Shown: piece after piece, positions 8,007 to 17,359 of the stretch
Layout: each line of letters starts with the position of its first letter
How positions within the stretch are numbered: the stretch's first letter is position 1
Source of the DNA: Burkholderia sp. Bp8992
GTDB lineage: Bacteria > Pseudomonadota > Gammaproteobacteria > Burkholderiales > Burkholderiaceae
Assembly: GCF_003853705.1 (NCBI RefSeq)
Contig: NZ_QTQI01000033.1
Span: 1 to 64,000, forward strand
Length of the DNA stretch: 64,000 nucleotides
Reading direction: 5' to 3'
Translations under genes and position numbers: made by a program
The notes under the pieces: model-generated
What the model saw: the letters and a program-made list of their open reading frames with translations, nothing else
The model's database searches: none
What the model was told of the DNA's origin: nothing

Positions 8007-8523
8007 GCGAGTGTGCACCGCCGTGCACGGGGCCGGCGCGCCGCTCGACTTCGCGGCGGACGTCGCCGCGCAGCCCCGCAAGGAACGCGACTTCGGCCAC
8101 GACGAACAGCGGCCCGACCATCAGGCCCACCAGATCGTCGACGAACGCGGGCTTGCGCCCTTCGAACCAGTGCCCGACGAACTGCACGATCCAGCCGACG
8201 ACGAACGTGCCGATGCCGATCGCGAGCCATTGCGCGGTCGGCAGCGGCGCGAGCGATTGCGCGGCCCACAACCCGAGCGCGAACAGCGCGGCCATCACGA
8301 TCCCGAACCGCAGGTCGAGGCGCAGGTAAAAGACGACGAACGCGAGCGCCAGCAGCAGCGCCGGCGACAGCGCGACGCCGGCCAGCATCCCGACCGCCGG
8401 CCGCGACAGCAGCACCTCGGCCGCGAACACGATCATCGGAATGCCGACCAGGTGCGTCGCGATGTTGCGCGCGTCGCGATGGTAGGCCGCATACTGCGAA
8501 AGGTGATCTTCGAGCGTCTTCAT
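7999..8523 (-). CDS. Mpo1-like (DUF962) membrane protein
   Basis: A 174-residue membrane protein starting MKTLEDHLSQYAAYHRDARNI. An upstream in-frame ATG at 8565 adds 14 residues with no family similarity. Four hydrophobic helices lie between residues about 25 and 150. The conserved His residues in YHRDARN, HLVGIP, VGHWFEG and the KPAFVDDLVGLMVGP segment define the YGL010w/Mpo1 family. Yeast Mpo1 is an Fe(II) dioxygenase that alpha-oxidises 2-hydroxy fatty acids, and the His residues are its metal ligands. A lipid alpha-oxidation role is inferred by family. The C-terminus ends in a His-containing tail (GGAHSHV). Confidence 0.8.
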   Translation of the reverse strand: MKTLEDHLSQYAAYHRDARNIATHLVGIPMIVFAAEVLLSRPAVGMLAGVALSPALLLALAFVVFYLRLDLRFGIVMAALFALGLWAAQSLAPLPTAQWLAIGIGTFVVGWIVQFVGHWFEGRKPAFVDDLVGLMVGPLFVVAEVAFLAGLRGDVRREVERRAGPVHGGAHSHV

Positions 8524-8604
8524 CGCGTCTCCTGGTCGGTTATTGAGCGCTATGATGCGCGTCACGCCCGAGAACCTCTGTCAGCTACCCGACATCGCGT
8601 GCCC

Positions 8605-9312
8605 ATGCCTTCCTCGCTCGCCCCGTACCTGCCGCAGATCGAAGCGCACCCGTGGTTCGCCGCGCTGCCGCCCGCGTTGCGCGCGGACCTGCTCGCCGGC
8701 GCGGTGCTGCGCCGCCTGCCGGCCGGCCATGCGCTGTTCCGGCGCGGCGACCCGCCGTGCGGGCTGTATGCGGTCCTGGCCGGTTCACTCACGATAGGTG
8801 CGGTCGACCCGCAGGGCAAGGAAACGCTGCTGACGGTGGCCGAGCCCGTCACGTGGTTCGGCGAAATCGCCCTGTTCGACGGCCAGCCGCGCACGCACGA
8901 CGCCATCGCGCTCGACGACGCACTGCTGCTGCACGTCCCGCAGGCCGCGCTGCTCGCGATCCTCGAGGCGACGCCGCAATACTGGCGGCAGTTCGCGCTG
9001 CTGATGGCGCAGAAGCTGCGCCTGAGCTTCCTGACCGTCGAGTCGATGAGCGTGATGCCGGCCGCGCAACGGCTCGCCGCGCGCCTGCTGATGATCGCCG
9101 ACGGCTATGGCGGCATCAGCGCCGGGCGCACGCGCGTTCGGCTGTCGCAGGAAACGCTCGCGTCGATGCTGTCGATCACGCGGCAGACCACCAACCAGCT
9201 GCTGAAGGCGCTGCAGGCCGACGGCGTCGTGCGGCTGCATGTCGGCGAAATCGAACTCGTCGACATCGATGCGCTGCGCCGCGCGAGCGGGCTGGGCGAC
9301 GGCACGCGCTGA
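8605..9312 (+). CDS. Crp/Fnr-family transcriptional regulator
   Basis: A 235-residue regulator starting MPSSLAPYLPQIEAHPW. Residues about 20-130 form a cyclic-nucleotide-binding-type beta roll with FRRGDPPCGLYAVLAGSLTIG and TWFGEIALFDGQPRTHDA. Residues about 165-220 carry the helix-turn-helix (LSQETLASMLSITRQTTNQLLKALQADGVV). The Fnr N-terminal cysteine cluster is absent, so it is not an oxygen-sensing Fe-S Fnr. The effector is unknown. The upstream open frame continues as noise; this Met is chosen because family similarity begins there. It precedes chrA by 69 bp, which contains a CACTG repeat. Confidence 0.88.
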   Translation: MPSSLAPYLPQIEAHPWFAALPPALRADLLAGAVLRRLPAGHALFRRGDPPCGLYAVLAGSLTIGAVDPQGKETLLTVAEPVTWFGEIALFDGQPRTHDAIALDDALLLHVPQAALLAILEATPQYWRQFALLMAQKLRLSFLTVESMSVMPAAQRLAARLLMIADGYGGISAGRTRVRLSQETLASMLSITRQTTNQLLKALQADGVVRLHVGEIELVDIDALRRASGLGDGTR

Positions 9313-9320
9313 GCGACGCG

Positions 9321-9345
9321 CACTGCACTGCACTGCACTGCACTG
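9321..9345. repeat. (CACTG)5 pentanucleotide tandem repeat
   Basis: Five perfect copies of CACTG occupy 9321-9345, followed by a partial CA. They lie between the stop codon of the Crp-family gene (9312) and the GTG start of chrA (9382). A five-base unit is not a multiple of three and lies outside the coding frames. Slippage would therefore change spacing in the leader or promoter of chrA rather than a reading frame. Confidence 0.9.
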
Positions 9346-9381
9346 CAGTACGTTGCCCCGCCGCTGCCGCATTGCGCTATC

Positions 9382-10626
9382 GTGGCGGCTCGTCCGTTCT
9401 CCCCGCGCCCCGTCTTGAATCCATCGACCGCCGCCGCCCCGTCCCGTCATCCGTGGCCCGTCTTCGTCGCGTTCCTGCGGCTCGGCCTCACGTCGTTCGG
9501 CGGCCCGGTCGCGCACCTCGGCTACTTCCGCGCCGAATTCGTCACGCGGCGCGGCTGGCTCACCGAACGCACGTATGCCGATCTCGTCGGGCTGTGCCAG
9601 TTCCTGCCGGGGCCCGCGAGCAGCCAGGTCGGGATGGCGATCGGCCTCGCGCGCGCCGGCTATGCGGGGATGTTCGCCGCGTGGCTCGGCTTCACGCTGC
9701 CGTCGGCGCTGCTGATGATGCTGTTCGCGCTCGGCGTGCATGCGACGGGCGCGCCGATCGAAGCCGGCGCGCTGCACGGGCTGCGCATCGTGTCGGTCGC
9801 GGTGATCGCGCAAGCCGTCTGGGGGATGGCGCGCACGCTGTGCCCCGATGCGCGCCGCGTCACGCTGATGGCCGCGGCCGCATGCGTCGCGCTGCTCGCG
9901 CCGGCCGCGTGGACGCAGATCGCGGTGATCGTCGCGGCCGGTGCGGCCGGCCTCGCGCTGCTGCCACAACCGGCACGCGACGCGCACGAACCGTTGCCGC
10001 TGCACGTGTCGCACCGCGCGGGCATGCTGTGGCTCGCGCTGTTCGCGGTGCTGCTCGTCGCGCTGCCGTTCGCGGCCCGCGCGCTCCACTCCGATACGCT
10101 CGCCGTCGTCGATGCATTTTTCCGCACCGGCGCGCTCGTGTTCGGCGGCGGGCATGTGGTGCTGCCGCTGCTGCAGGCGGCCGTGGTCGCGCCCGGCTGG
10201 GTCGGCGATTCGACGTTCCTCGCCGGGTACGGCGTCGCACAGGCCGTGCCGGGGCCGCTGTTCACGTTCTCGGCGTTCCTCGGCGCGTCGCTGCGCGATG
10301 CGCCGAACGGCTGGCTCGGCGGCACGATCGCGCTGGTCGCGATCTTCGCGCCGTCGTTCCTGCTCATTGCCGGCACTGCACCGTTCTGGGAGCGCCTGCG
10401 CCGCAGCGCGCGCATGCAGGCCGCGCTCGCGGGTGTGAACGCGGCCGTCGTCGGGCTGCTGCTCGCCGCGCTCTATCACCCGGTCTGGACCGACACGATC
10501 GCCGCACCGCGCGACCTGGCCGCCGCGCTCGTCGCATTCGTCGCGCTGGTGTTCTGGCGCGTGCCGCCGTGGGCCGTCGTGATCGCGAGCGCGGCACTCG
10601 GCTGGGCGCTCGGCCTGGTCGCCTGA
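9382..10626 (+). CDS. chrA: Chromate transporter, two-domain ChrA
   Basis: A 414-residue inner-membrane protein with two tandem CHR domains. The first carries FLRLGLTSFGGPVAHLGYFR and YADLVGLCQFLPGPASSQVGM (residues about 30-90). The second carries FRTGALVFGGGHVVLPLL and GYGVAQAVPGPLFTFSAFLG (about 245-300). ChrA exports chromate and confers resistance. In genomes without a chr operon its role may be broader anion export. The start used is a GTG; the TTG at 9415 is a plausible alternative just ahead of the first helix. It ends 38 bp before a strong terminator. Confidence 0.88.
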   Translation: MAARPFSPRPVLNPSTAAAPSRHPWPVFVAFLRLGLTSFGGPVAHLGYFRAEFVTRRGWLTERTYADLVGLCQFLPGPASSQVGMAIGLARAGYAGMFAAWLGFTLPSALLMMLFALGVHATGAPIEAGALHGLRIVSVAVIAQAVWGMARTLCPDARRVTLMAAAACVALLAPAAWTQIAVIVAAGAAGLALLPQPARDAHEPLPLHVSHRAGMLWLALFAVLLVALPFAARALHSDTLAVVDAFFRTGALVFGGGHVVLPLLQAAVVAPGWVGDSTFLAGYGVAQAVPGPLFTFSAFLGASLRDAPNGWLGGTIALVAIFAPSFLLIAGTAPFWERLRRSARMQAALAGVNAAVVGLLLAALYHPVWTDTIAAPRDLAAALVAFVALVFWRVPPWAVVIASAALGWALGLVA

Positions 10627-10664
10627 TCCCGGCAAGCGTGCCGCCTTCCTGCACGATAAAAACA

Positions 10665-10691
10665 AAAAAGCCCTCGTTTCGAGGGCTTTTT
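10665..10691. terminator. Bidirectional rho-independent terminator between chrA and sodB
   Basis: A perfect stem of GCCCTCG paired with CGAGGGC around a TTT loop is flanked by A5 on the left and T5 on the right. It can stop transcription from chrA on the plus strand and from sodB on the minus strand. Confidence 0.92.
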
Positions 10692-10731
10692 GCTGGGTGC
10701 CGCGCGCCGTGGCGACGCGCCGGCGCCGGAC

Positions 10732-11310
10732 TTACGCGAAGTTCTTCGCTGCGAAGTCCCAGTTCACGATGTTCCAGAACGCTTCGACGAACTTCGGACG
10801 TGCGTTGCGGTAGTCGATGTAGTACGCGTGTTCCCACACGTCGATCGTCAGCAGTGCCTTGTCGGCGGTCGTCAGCGGCGTCGCTGCGTTGCTCGTCGAC
10901 ACGATGTCGAGCGAACCGTCAGCCTTCTTCACGAGCCATGCCCAGCCCGAACCGAACGTGCCGACCGCGGCCTTCGTGAACGCTTCCTTGAATGCGTCGT
11001 ACGAACCCCACTTCGCGTTGATCGCGTCGCCCAGCGCGCCCGTCGGTGCGCCGCCGCCGTTCGGCGACAGGCTGTTCCAGAAGAACGTGTGGTTCCAGAT
11101 TTGCGCGGCGTTGTTGAAGATGCCGCCCGACGACTTCTTCACGATCTCTTCCAGCGACAGGTTTTCGAATTCCGTGCCCGGGATCAGATTGTTCAGGTTC
11201 GTCACATAAGCCTGATGGTGCTTGCCGTAGTGGTACTGGATCGTCTCGAGCGAGATGGTCGGCGCGAGTGCGTCTTCAGCGTACGGGAGCGGCGGGAGCG
11301 TATGAGCCAT
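10732..11310 (-). CDS. sodB: Superoxide dismutase [Fe]
   Basis: A 192-residue cytosolic enzyme that dismutates superoxide to hydrogen peroxide and oxygen. All four metal ligands are present at canonical spacing: His27, His74, Asp157 and His161 (in [13 protein letters not shown]). [11 protein letters not shown] and GSGWAWLV are typical of the iron form. The start [15 protein letters not shown] is standard and the length is normal. It is the first gene upstream of the shared terminator and appears monocistronic. Confidence 0.97.
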   Translation of the reverse strand: MAHTLPPLPYAEDALAPTISLETIQYHYGKHHQAYVTNLNNLIPGTEFENLSLEEIVKKSSGGIFNNAAQIWNHTFFWNSLSPNGGGAPTGALGDAINAKWGSYDAFKEAFTKAAVGTFGSGWAWLVKKADGSLDIVSTSNAATPLTTADKALLTIDVWEHAYYIDYRNARPKFVEAFWNIVNWDFAAKNFA

Positions 11311-11537
11311 GGCGATTCCTTCGTTGAGTATGTAGGGAGGCTGTGTTGGATGCTGCCGAGCGTCCGATTGTAGGCGAGGACGAATAACCCCGCAAACTCA
11401 CGGGCCATTTATCCGCGGTATGCGGAAAAGCGATGTTTGCGCAACGTCCGGCAGGATGAACCCGATGCGGAGCAGCCTCCGTTCCCGAGCACGTTGCGTC
11501 CGTTGCAGCAGCCTTCGCCCCGCTTGCCGCCGTTACG

Positions 11538-12920
11538 TCAGATCGTATCGGCCAGCCGCGGCTGCACGTCGGCGAGCGACACGTCGGCCGAGCCTTCGGC
11601 CAGATGCACGGTCAGGCGCCGCTGCGGCTTCAGCGCGTTCGGCGCACGCACCGCACGACCCGTCTGCGCATCGATCAGCGCCGCATAGCCGCGCTCGAGC
11701 GTGCGCTGCGGGCTCAGCACCTCGAGCCGTGCCGCACAGGCCGACACGCGCGCCGTGTCGCGTTCATGACGGCGCTGCAATGCAATGACGAGACGCTGCG
11801 ACAGCCCCGCGAGCGCCTGGCGCGCCTGCGACGCATCGGGCCGCGCGCGCTGCCAGCGCAGTTGTGCCAGCGCGAAGCGCGCGCGTGCGTCGCGCACCGG
11901 CCGCGACGCCGCGGACGCGAGCCGCACCGCGAGCTGCTCGACGTGCGTGCGCTGCCGCTGCAGCCGCTCGGCCGGGCTCACGAGCCGGCGCGCGAGCCAG
12001 TCGAGCTGCTGCGCGCGCTGTTCGAGCCGGCGCGCCATGCCGCGCGCGAGCGCACGCTGGCGCTCGTCGACCTCGCGCAGCAGCAGCGCACGCTGCGGGC
12101 TCGCGAGCTCGGCCGCGCCGGTGGGCGTCGGCGCGCGCACGTCGGCCGCGAAGTCCGCGATCGTGAAATCGGTTTCGTGCCCGACACCGCTGACGACCGG
12201 CAATTCGCTCGCCGCGATCGAGCGCGCCAGCGCTTCGTCGTTGAACGACCACAGATCCTCGATCGAGCCGCCGCCGCGACAGACGAGCAGCACGTCGACC
12301 TCACGGCGCGCATTCGCGGCCTCGACGGCCGCGACCAGTTTTTCGGCGGAACCGGCGCCCTGCACGGGCGCCGGATAGACGATCACCGGAATGTGCGGCG
12401 CGCGCCGGGCAAGCGTGGTCAGCACGTCGCGCAGCGCGGCTGCCTGCAGCGACGTGACGATGCCGATCGCGCGCGGGTGGACCGGCAGCGGCCGCTTGCG
12501 CTCGGGGGCGAACAGGCCCTCGCCTTCGAGTTGCGCCTTCAGCCGCAGGAACGCCTCGTACAGGCGCCCCTGCCCGGTGCGCCGCACGGCTTCGACGTTC
12601 AGCTGCACTTCGCCGCGCGGCTCGTACATCGTGACGACCGCGCGCACCTCGATGCGGTCGCCTTCGCGCGGCGTGAATTCCGCGTACTGCGCACGGCCGC
12701 GGAACATCACGCAGCGCATCTGCGCCTGCTGGTCCTTGATCGAGAAATACCAGTGGCCGCTCGCGGCGCGCGTGAAATTCGAGACTTCGCCCGAAATCCA
12801 CAGCAGCGGAAACGAGCGCTCGAGCATCGTCGAAATCGCGCGATTGAGCGCCGAAACGGGAATCACTTCGTCGCCGCCGCGCGTCGCGCCGGGTGCGGAA
12901 AAAGGAGAGTCGGAAAGCAT
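11538..12920 (-). CDS. xseA: Exodeoxyribonuclease VII large subunit
   Basis: A 460-residue large subunit of exonuclease VII, which degrades single-stranded DNA from both ends with XseB. The N-terminal OB fold spans about residues 20-110 ([24 protein letters not shown]). The catalytic domain contains [15 protein letters not shown], the PAPVQG segment, and [16 protein letters not shown] with [16 protein letters not shown] (about 200-270). A long Arg/Gln-rich coiled coil follows. An upstream ATG at 13016 is open but adds Arg-rich sequence without family similarity, so [11 protein letters not shown] is taken as start. xseB is not adjacent. Confidence 0.95.
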   Translation of the reverse strand: MLSDSPFSAPGATRGGDEVIPVSALNRAISTMLERSFPLLWISGEVSNFTRAASGHWYFSIKDQQAQMRCVMFRGRAQYAEFTPREGDRIEVRAVVTMYEPRGEVQLNVEAVRRTGQGRLYEAFLRLKAQLEGEGLFAPERKRPLPVHPRAIGIVTSLQAAALRDVLTTLARRAPHIPVIVYPAPVQGAGSAEKLVAAVEAANARREVDVLLVCRGGGSIEDLWSFNDEALARSIAASELPVVSGVGHETDFTIADFAADVRAPTPTGAAELASPQRALLLREVDERQRALARGMARRLEQRAQQLDWLARRLVSPAERLQRQRTHVEQLAVRLASAASRPVRDARARFALAQLRWQRARPDASQARQALAGLSQRLVIALQRRHERDTARVSACAARLEVLSPQRTLERGYAALIDAQTGRAVRAPNALKPQRRLTVHLAEGSADVSLADVQPRLADTI

Positions 12921-13092
12921 GGACGATTGGATGAATGCTGGCGGCGTCACGATAGTCCGACCTGCGCGCGACGTCCAGCGCCGCGGCATTCGCCGCCGAG
13001 CGCGGAAGGTGTCCACACTCTGGCATTCGTCCGCCTAAAACGCCTGGAAACCGCCAAAAAACCCAGACGATTCTTCGTAACACATTGATTTT

Positions 13093-13129
13093 TATAATTT
13101 TTTAAACCTTTCGAAATGATTCTCATCCG
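13093..13129 (+). promoter_or_regulatory. Putative -10 element with Fur-box-like operator upstream of lpxK
   Basis: TATAAT at 13093-13098 sits in an AT-rich tract. It is followed at 13113-13129 by GAAATGATTCTCATCCG, close to the ATGATTCTCAT core of Fur boxes seen in Burkholderia and Pseudomonas. The operator would cover the transcription start. No strong -35 is seen. Iron regulation of the lpxK transcript is inferred only. Confidence 0.5.
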
Positions 13130-13186
13130 ATTCGATGCCCGCCGGACGGGCGTTTGACGCAATCGACCGAGGAGTTTTTCACAGAG

Positions 13187-13195
13187 TTATCCACA
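13187..13195 (+). promoter_or_regulatory. Solitary DnaA-box-like nonamer
   Basis: TTATCCACA is a perfect match to the consensus DnaA box. It is single, with no cluster, AT-rich unwinding element or replication gene beside it, so it is not an origin. It may titrate DnaA or be chance. Confidence 0.4.
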
Positions 13196-13369
13196 GGCAG
13201 CCGCGATCCGGCCCCGCGGGCGGCGTCGGCCGGTCGCGCTTGCCGCGCCGGCGTGCGGCGCGCTAGAGTGCCGCCTTCCGCAGACCCCGCGGCATGTGCC
13301 GCCCAACGGAGAATCCGCCTTGACGAATCCGTCCCACGCCGCGGCGCACGACGCGCCGCGCCCGGCCCG

Positions 13370-14398
13370 ATGAGCGCGCCCGGCGGCCCGCTCGCGCGGC
13401 TCGAAGCGCGCCTGACACGCGAATGGCAGCGGCGCGGCGCGCTCGCCTGGGCGCTCACGCCGTTCGCCTGCGTGTTCGGCCTGTGCGCGGCGCTGCGGCG
13501 CACCGCCTACACGCAGGGGTGGAAACGACCGGTCGACGTCGGCGTGCCCGTCGTCGTGGTCGGCAACGTGACCGTCGGCGGCACCGGCAAGACGCCGACC
13601 GTGATCGCGCTCGTCGACGCGCTGCGCGCGGCCGGCTTCACGCCGGGCGTTGTGTCGCGCGGCTACGGCGCGAACGTGAAGGCGCCGACTGCCGTCACGC
13701 CCGCGTCGCGCGCCAGCGTCGGCGGCGACGAACCGCTGCTGATCGCGCGCCGCACCGACGCGCCCGTCTGGGTGTGCCCCGACCGCGTCGCGGCCGCGCA
13801 GGCGCTGCGCGCCGCGCATCCGGACGTCGACGTGATCGTCAGCGACGACGGCCTCCAGCACTACCGCCTCGCACGCACGGTCGAGCTCGTCGTGTTCGAC
13901 CACCGGCTCGGCGGCAACGGCTTCCTGCTGCCGGCCGGGCCGCTGCGCGAGCCGCTGTCGCGGCACCGCGACGCCACGCTCGTCAACGATCCGTACAGCG
14001 GCGCGCTGCCGCCGTGGCCCGACACCTACGCGCTGGCGCTGACGCCGGGCGCCGCGTGGCACCTCGACCAGCCCGCGCTGCGCCGCCCGCTGTCGCAGTT
14101 CGCGCACGAGCGCGTGCTCGCCGCGGCCGGCATCGGCGCGCCGGAACGCTTCTTCGCGACGCTGCGCGCGGCCGGTCTCGCGCCGGCGACGCGCGCGCTG
14201 CCCGACCATTACGCGTTCGCCGACAATCCGTTCGTCGACGACGCCGTCGACGCAATCCTGATCACCGAGAAGGATGCAGTAAAATTGGGCGCTTCCTGGC
14301 GCGACGCTCGACTGTGGGTGGTCCCCGTCGAAGCCGCGCTCGACCCTCGCCTCATTGCCCTCGTTGTGGAGAAACTCCGTGGACGCTCGCCTGCTTGA
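13370..14398 (+). CDS. lpxK: Tetraacyldisaccharide 4'-kinase
   Basis: A 342-residue inner-membrane-associated kinase that phosphorylates the 4' position of the lipid A disaccharide. A hydrophobic N-terminal segment ([19 protein letters not shown]) anchors it. The Walker A loop is [15 protein letters not shown] (about residues 63-77), followed by VVSRGYGA and [11 protein letters not shown], which are LpxK hallmarks. The start [15 protein letters not shown] is chosen because upstream codons lack similarity. Its last 20 bases overlap the Trm112-like gene, and kdsB follows, so the three probably form a cotranscribed LPS unit. Confidence 0.95.
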   Translation: MSAPGGPLARLEARLTREWQRRGALAWALTPFACVFGLCAALRRTAYTQGWKRPVDVGVPVVVVGNVTVGGTGKTPTVIALVDALRAAGFTPGVVSRGYGANVKAPTAVTPASRASVGGDEPLLIARRTDAPVWVCPDRVAAAQALRAAHPDVDVIVSDDGLQHYRLARTVELVVFDHRLGGNGFLLPAGPLREPLSRHRDATLVNDPYSGALPPWPDTYALALTPGAAWHLDQPALRRPLSQFAHERVLAAAGIGAPERFFATLRAAGLAPATRALPDHYAFADNPFVDDAVDAILITEKDAVKLGASWRDARLWVVPVEAALDPRLIALVVEKLRGRSPA

Positions 14399-14573
14399 AA
14401 TCATTGTGTGCCCTATCTGCAAAGGCCCGCTCCACTACGACCGCGCCGCGCAGGAGCTGATCTGCAACGCGGACAAGCTCGCGTACCCGATCCGCGACGG
14501 CATCCCCGTGATGCTCGTCGACGAAGCGCGCCAGACCGTCGAAGGCACGCCGGTCGATCCGGCCGGCCGCTAA
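14379..14573 (+). CDS. Trm112-family small zinc-ribbon-like protein (YcaR-like)
   Basis: A 64-residue protein starting at GTG 14379 inside the 3' end of lpxK. It begins [20 protein letters not shown] and contains the Trm112 motif [18 protein letters not shown]. Two of the zinc-type cysteines are present (CPIC). A GGAG ribosome-binding site lies upstream within lpxK, favouring translational coupling. Trm112 activates tRNA and release-factor methyltransferases in eukaryotes. The bacterial gene is conserved between lpxK and kdsB, but its role is not firmly known. Confidence 0.9.
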   Translation: MDARLLEIIVCPICKGPLHYDRAAQELICNADKLAYPIRDGIPVMLVDEARQTVEGTPVDPAGR

Positions 14574-14673
14574 GCCGCCCGACGCCACCCCGGCCCCGGC
14601 CGGGGTGACGAACCCTGCCGGCCGACCGGCTCCGGACGCGCCGCCTGCCCCGTTCTTCTCACCGCTCACCCCG

Positions 14674-15465
14674 ATGACTCACCCGCAACCCTTCATCGCC
14701 GTCATTCCCGCCCGGCTCGCGTCGACGCGCCTTCCGAACAAGCCGCTCGCCGATCTCGGCGGCAAGCCGATGGTCGTGCGCGTCGCCGAGCGCGCGCGCG
14801 AAGCGGGCGCGCAGCAGGTGCTCGTCGCCTCCGACGCGCAGAGCGTGCTCGACGCGGCGCGCGATCACGGCTTCGAAGCGGTGCTCACGCGTGCCGACCA
14901 TCCGTCCGGCACCGACCGGCTCGCGGAAGTCGCGGCGGCGTTCGGGTGGAGCGACGACACCGTCGTCGTCAACGTGCAGGGCGACGAGCCGCTGATCGAC
15001 CCCGTGCTCGTGCGCGACGTAGCGTCGCACCTCGCCGCGCATCCGGCGTGCGCGATCGCGACTGCCGCCCACCCGATCCACGACGCGGCCGACGTGTTCA
15101 ACCCGAACGTCGTGAAGGTCGCGCTCGACGCGCAAAGCGTCGCGCTGTACTTCTCGCGCGCGCCGATTCCGTGGAGCCGGGATGCGTACCAGCCGCACTG
15201 GCCGGACGTCGCGGCCATGCCAGCACCGGCTTTCCCGGTCTACCGGCACATCGGCCTCTATGCCTATCGCGCGCGTTTCCTGCGCACGTATCCGTCGCTC
15301 GCGCAGGCGCCGATCGAGCAGGCCGAGCAGCTCGAACAGCTGCGCGCGCTGTGGCACGGCGAGCGCATCGCAGTGCTGATCACCGAATCCGCACCCGAAG
15401 CCGGGATCGACACGCCTGCCGATCTCGCGCGCGTGCAGGCCCTTTTTCAGCCGGGTTCAAAATAA
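14674..15465 (+). CDS. kdsB: 3-deoxy-manno-octulosonate cytidylyltransferase (CMP-KDO synthetase)
   Basis: A 263-residue cytosolic enzyme that activates KDO with CTP for lipopolysaccharide inner-core synthesis. The nucleotidyltransferase signature is [19 protein letters not shown] (residues about 7-25). Family segments include [22 protein letters not shown] (metal-binding Asp) and [12 protein letters not shown], with [10 protein letters not shown] and [12 protein letters not shown] in the C-terminal half. The start MTHPQPF gives normal length; the preceding 23 codons of the open frame are Pro-rich and excluded. It follows lpxK and the Trm112-like gene. Confidence 0.96.
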   Translation: MTHPQPFIAVIPARLASTRLPNKPLADLGGKPMVVRVAERAREAGAQQVLVASDAQSVLDAARDHGFEAVLTRADHPSGTDRLAEVAAAFGWSDDTVVVNVQGDEPLIDPVLVRDVASHLAAHPACAIATAAHPIHDAADVFNPNVVKVALDAQSVALYFSRAPIPWSRDAYQPHWPDVAAMPAPAFPVYRHIGLYAYRARFLRTYPSLAQAPIEQAEQLEQLRALWHGERIAVLITESAPEAGIDTPADLARVQALFQPGSK

Positions 15466-15523
15466 CCCGTGGCATAATCAGGCGATTGTGCGAGCCGTCC
15501 GCGACCAGCGCGTCCTCGCTTGA

Positions 15524-16336
<813 letters not shown>

Positions 16337-16359
16337 GCAGCGCGTCTCGCCCTCGCAGA

Positions 16360-16388
16360 AGCCGCCCTTTCCGGGCGGCTTTTTTTTT
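16360..16388 (+). terminator. Rho-independent terminator of adk
   Basis: AGCCGCCC pairs perfectly with GGGCGGCT across a five-base TTTCC loop and is followed by eight T residues, 24 bp after the adk stop codon. Confidence 0.95.
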
Positions 16389-16533
16389 CGCCCGATGGGG
16401 ATGCGCACGGCCGTGCGGGTATCGCCTTCGCGTGACGACGCCCCGTACAATCGCTCGGATGCGCGCCCCGCTCTCGCGGCGCACCGGCTTTCCGACTGCC
16501 CGATCGGCATCGGACAGAACCCTGGAGACAGTC

Positions 16534-17292
16534 ATGGACATTCGCGGCAACGTGTTTCTGATCACGGGCGGTGCATCGGGCCTCGGCGCCGGCACCGCGC
16601 GGATGCTCGCGCAGGCTGGCGGCACGGTCGTGCTCGCCGACCTGAACGAAGCGGCGGGCACCGCGCTCGCGACCGAGCTGGGCGGCGCATTCGTACGCTG
16701 CGACGTGTCGAGCGAAGCCGACGCGCACGCGGCCGTCGACACGGCGACGCGCGCGGGCACGCTGCGCGGCCTCGTGAACTGCGCGGGCATCGCGCCGGCC
16801 GCGAAAACCGTCGGCAAGGACGGCGCGCACCCGCTCGACGTGTTCGCAAGGACGATCAACGTCAACCTGGTCGGCACGTTCAACATGATCCGGCTCGCGG
16901 CCGCCGCGATGGCCGCGACCGCGCCGACCGCGGAAGGCGAGCGCGGCGTGATCGTCAGCACCGCGTCGGTCGCCGCCTTCGACGGCCAGATCGGCCAGGC
17001 CGCCTATGCGGCGTCGAAGGCCGGCGTCGCGGGCATGACGCTGCCGATCGCACGCGACCTGGCGCGCAGCGGGATCCGCGTAATGACGATCGCGCCCGGC
17101 CTGTTCGAGACGCCGATGCTGCTCGGCATGCCGCAGGACGTGCAGGACGCGCTCGGCGCGATGGTGCCGTTCCCGCCGCGGCTCGGCAAACCGGCCGAAT
17201 ACGCGATGCTGGTACGCCAGATCGTCGAGAATCCGATGCTCAACGGCGAAGTGATCCGCCTCGACGGCGCGATCCGGATGCAGCCGAAGTAA
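16534..17292 (+). CDS. Short-chain dehydrogenase, type II 3-hydroxyacyl-CoA dehydrogenase (HSD10-like)
   Basis: A 252-residue NAD-dependent Rossmann enzyme beginning [20 protein letters not shown]. The cofactor motif TGGASGLG lies at about residues 11-18, Asp in VLADLNE favours NAD, and [10 protein letters not shown] is the NAG-type structural motif. The active site has Ser in [10 protein letters not shown] and YAASK (Tyr and Lys at about 164-168). [33 protein letters not shown] is typical of the HSD17B10/FadB2x group acting on 3-hydroxyacyl-CoA. The long upstream frame lacks similarity and is excluded. It is bracketed by two terminators, so it is monocistronic. Confidence 0.88.
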   Translation: MDIRGNVFLITGGASGLGAGTARMLAQAGGTVVLADLNEAAGTALATELGGAFVRCDVSSEADAHAAVDTATRAGTLRGLVNCAGIAPAAKTVGKDGAHPLDVFARTINVNLVGTFNMIRLAAAAMAATAPTAEGERGVIVSTASVAAFDGQIGQAAYAASKAGVAGMTLPIARDLARSGIRVMTIAPGLFETPMLLGMPQDVQDALGAMVPFPPRLGKPAEYAMLVRQIVENPMLNGEVIRLDGAIRMQPK

Positions 17293-17304
17293 ACCGCGCA
17301 TGAA

Positions 17305-17329
17305 AAAACGCCCGCGATGCGGGCGTTTT
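17305..17329. terminator. Bidirectional terminator between the HSD10-like gene and the SirB1 gene
   Basis: AAAACGCCCGC pairs with GCGGGCGTTTT across a three-base GAT loop. The A4 and T4 flanks suit both convergent genes. Confidence 0.9.
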
Positions 17330-17359
17330 CGTTACGGGCTCAGGCAGCCGCGCTGCGGC

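Larger units (their letters stand above)
12921..13369. other. 449-bp intergenic region between xseA and lpxK
   Basis: No recognisable gene lies here on either strand. It holds an unusually AT-rich patch around 13080-13110, a Fur-box-like sequence and a DnaA-box-like nonamer (listed separately). An open frame runs from a TTG at 13154 into lpxK, but its first 72 codons ([14 protein letters not shown], then Arg/Ala-rich) match nothing known. In many betaproteobacteria exbB and exbD lie between xseA and lpxK; neither is present here. Confidence 0.7.

Noticed and set aside
8785-10665. 626-codon minus-strand frame opposite the Crp and chrA genes
   Set aside because: Spans two unrelated plus-strand genes and consists of Arg/Gln/Glu/His noise.
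13187-13195. Replication origin at the DnaA box near lpxK
   Set aside because: A single box, no dnaA, dnaN, gyrB or parAB nearby and no box cluster, so it is not an origin.
13154-13369. TTG-initiated 72-codon N-terminal extension of LpxK
   Set aside because: No similarity to LpxK or any known domain; the ATG at 13370 gives normal length. Kept only as part of the intergenic description.
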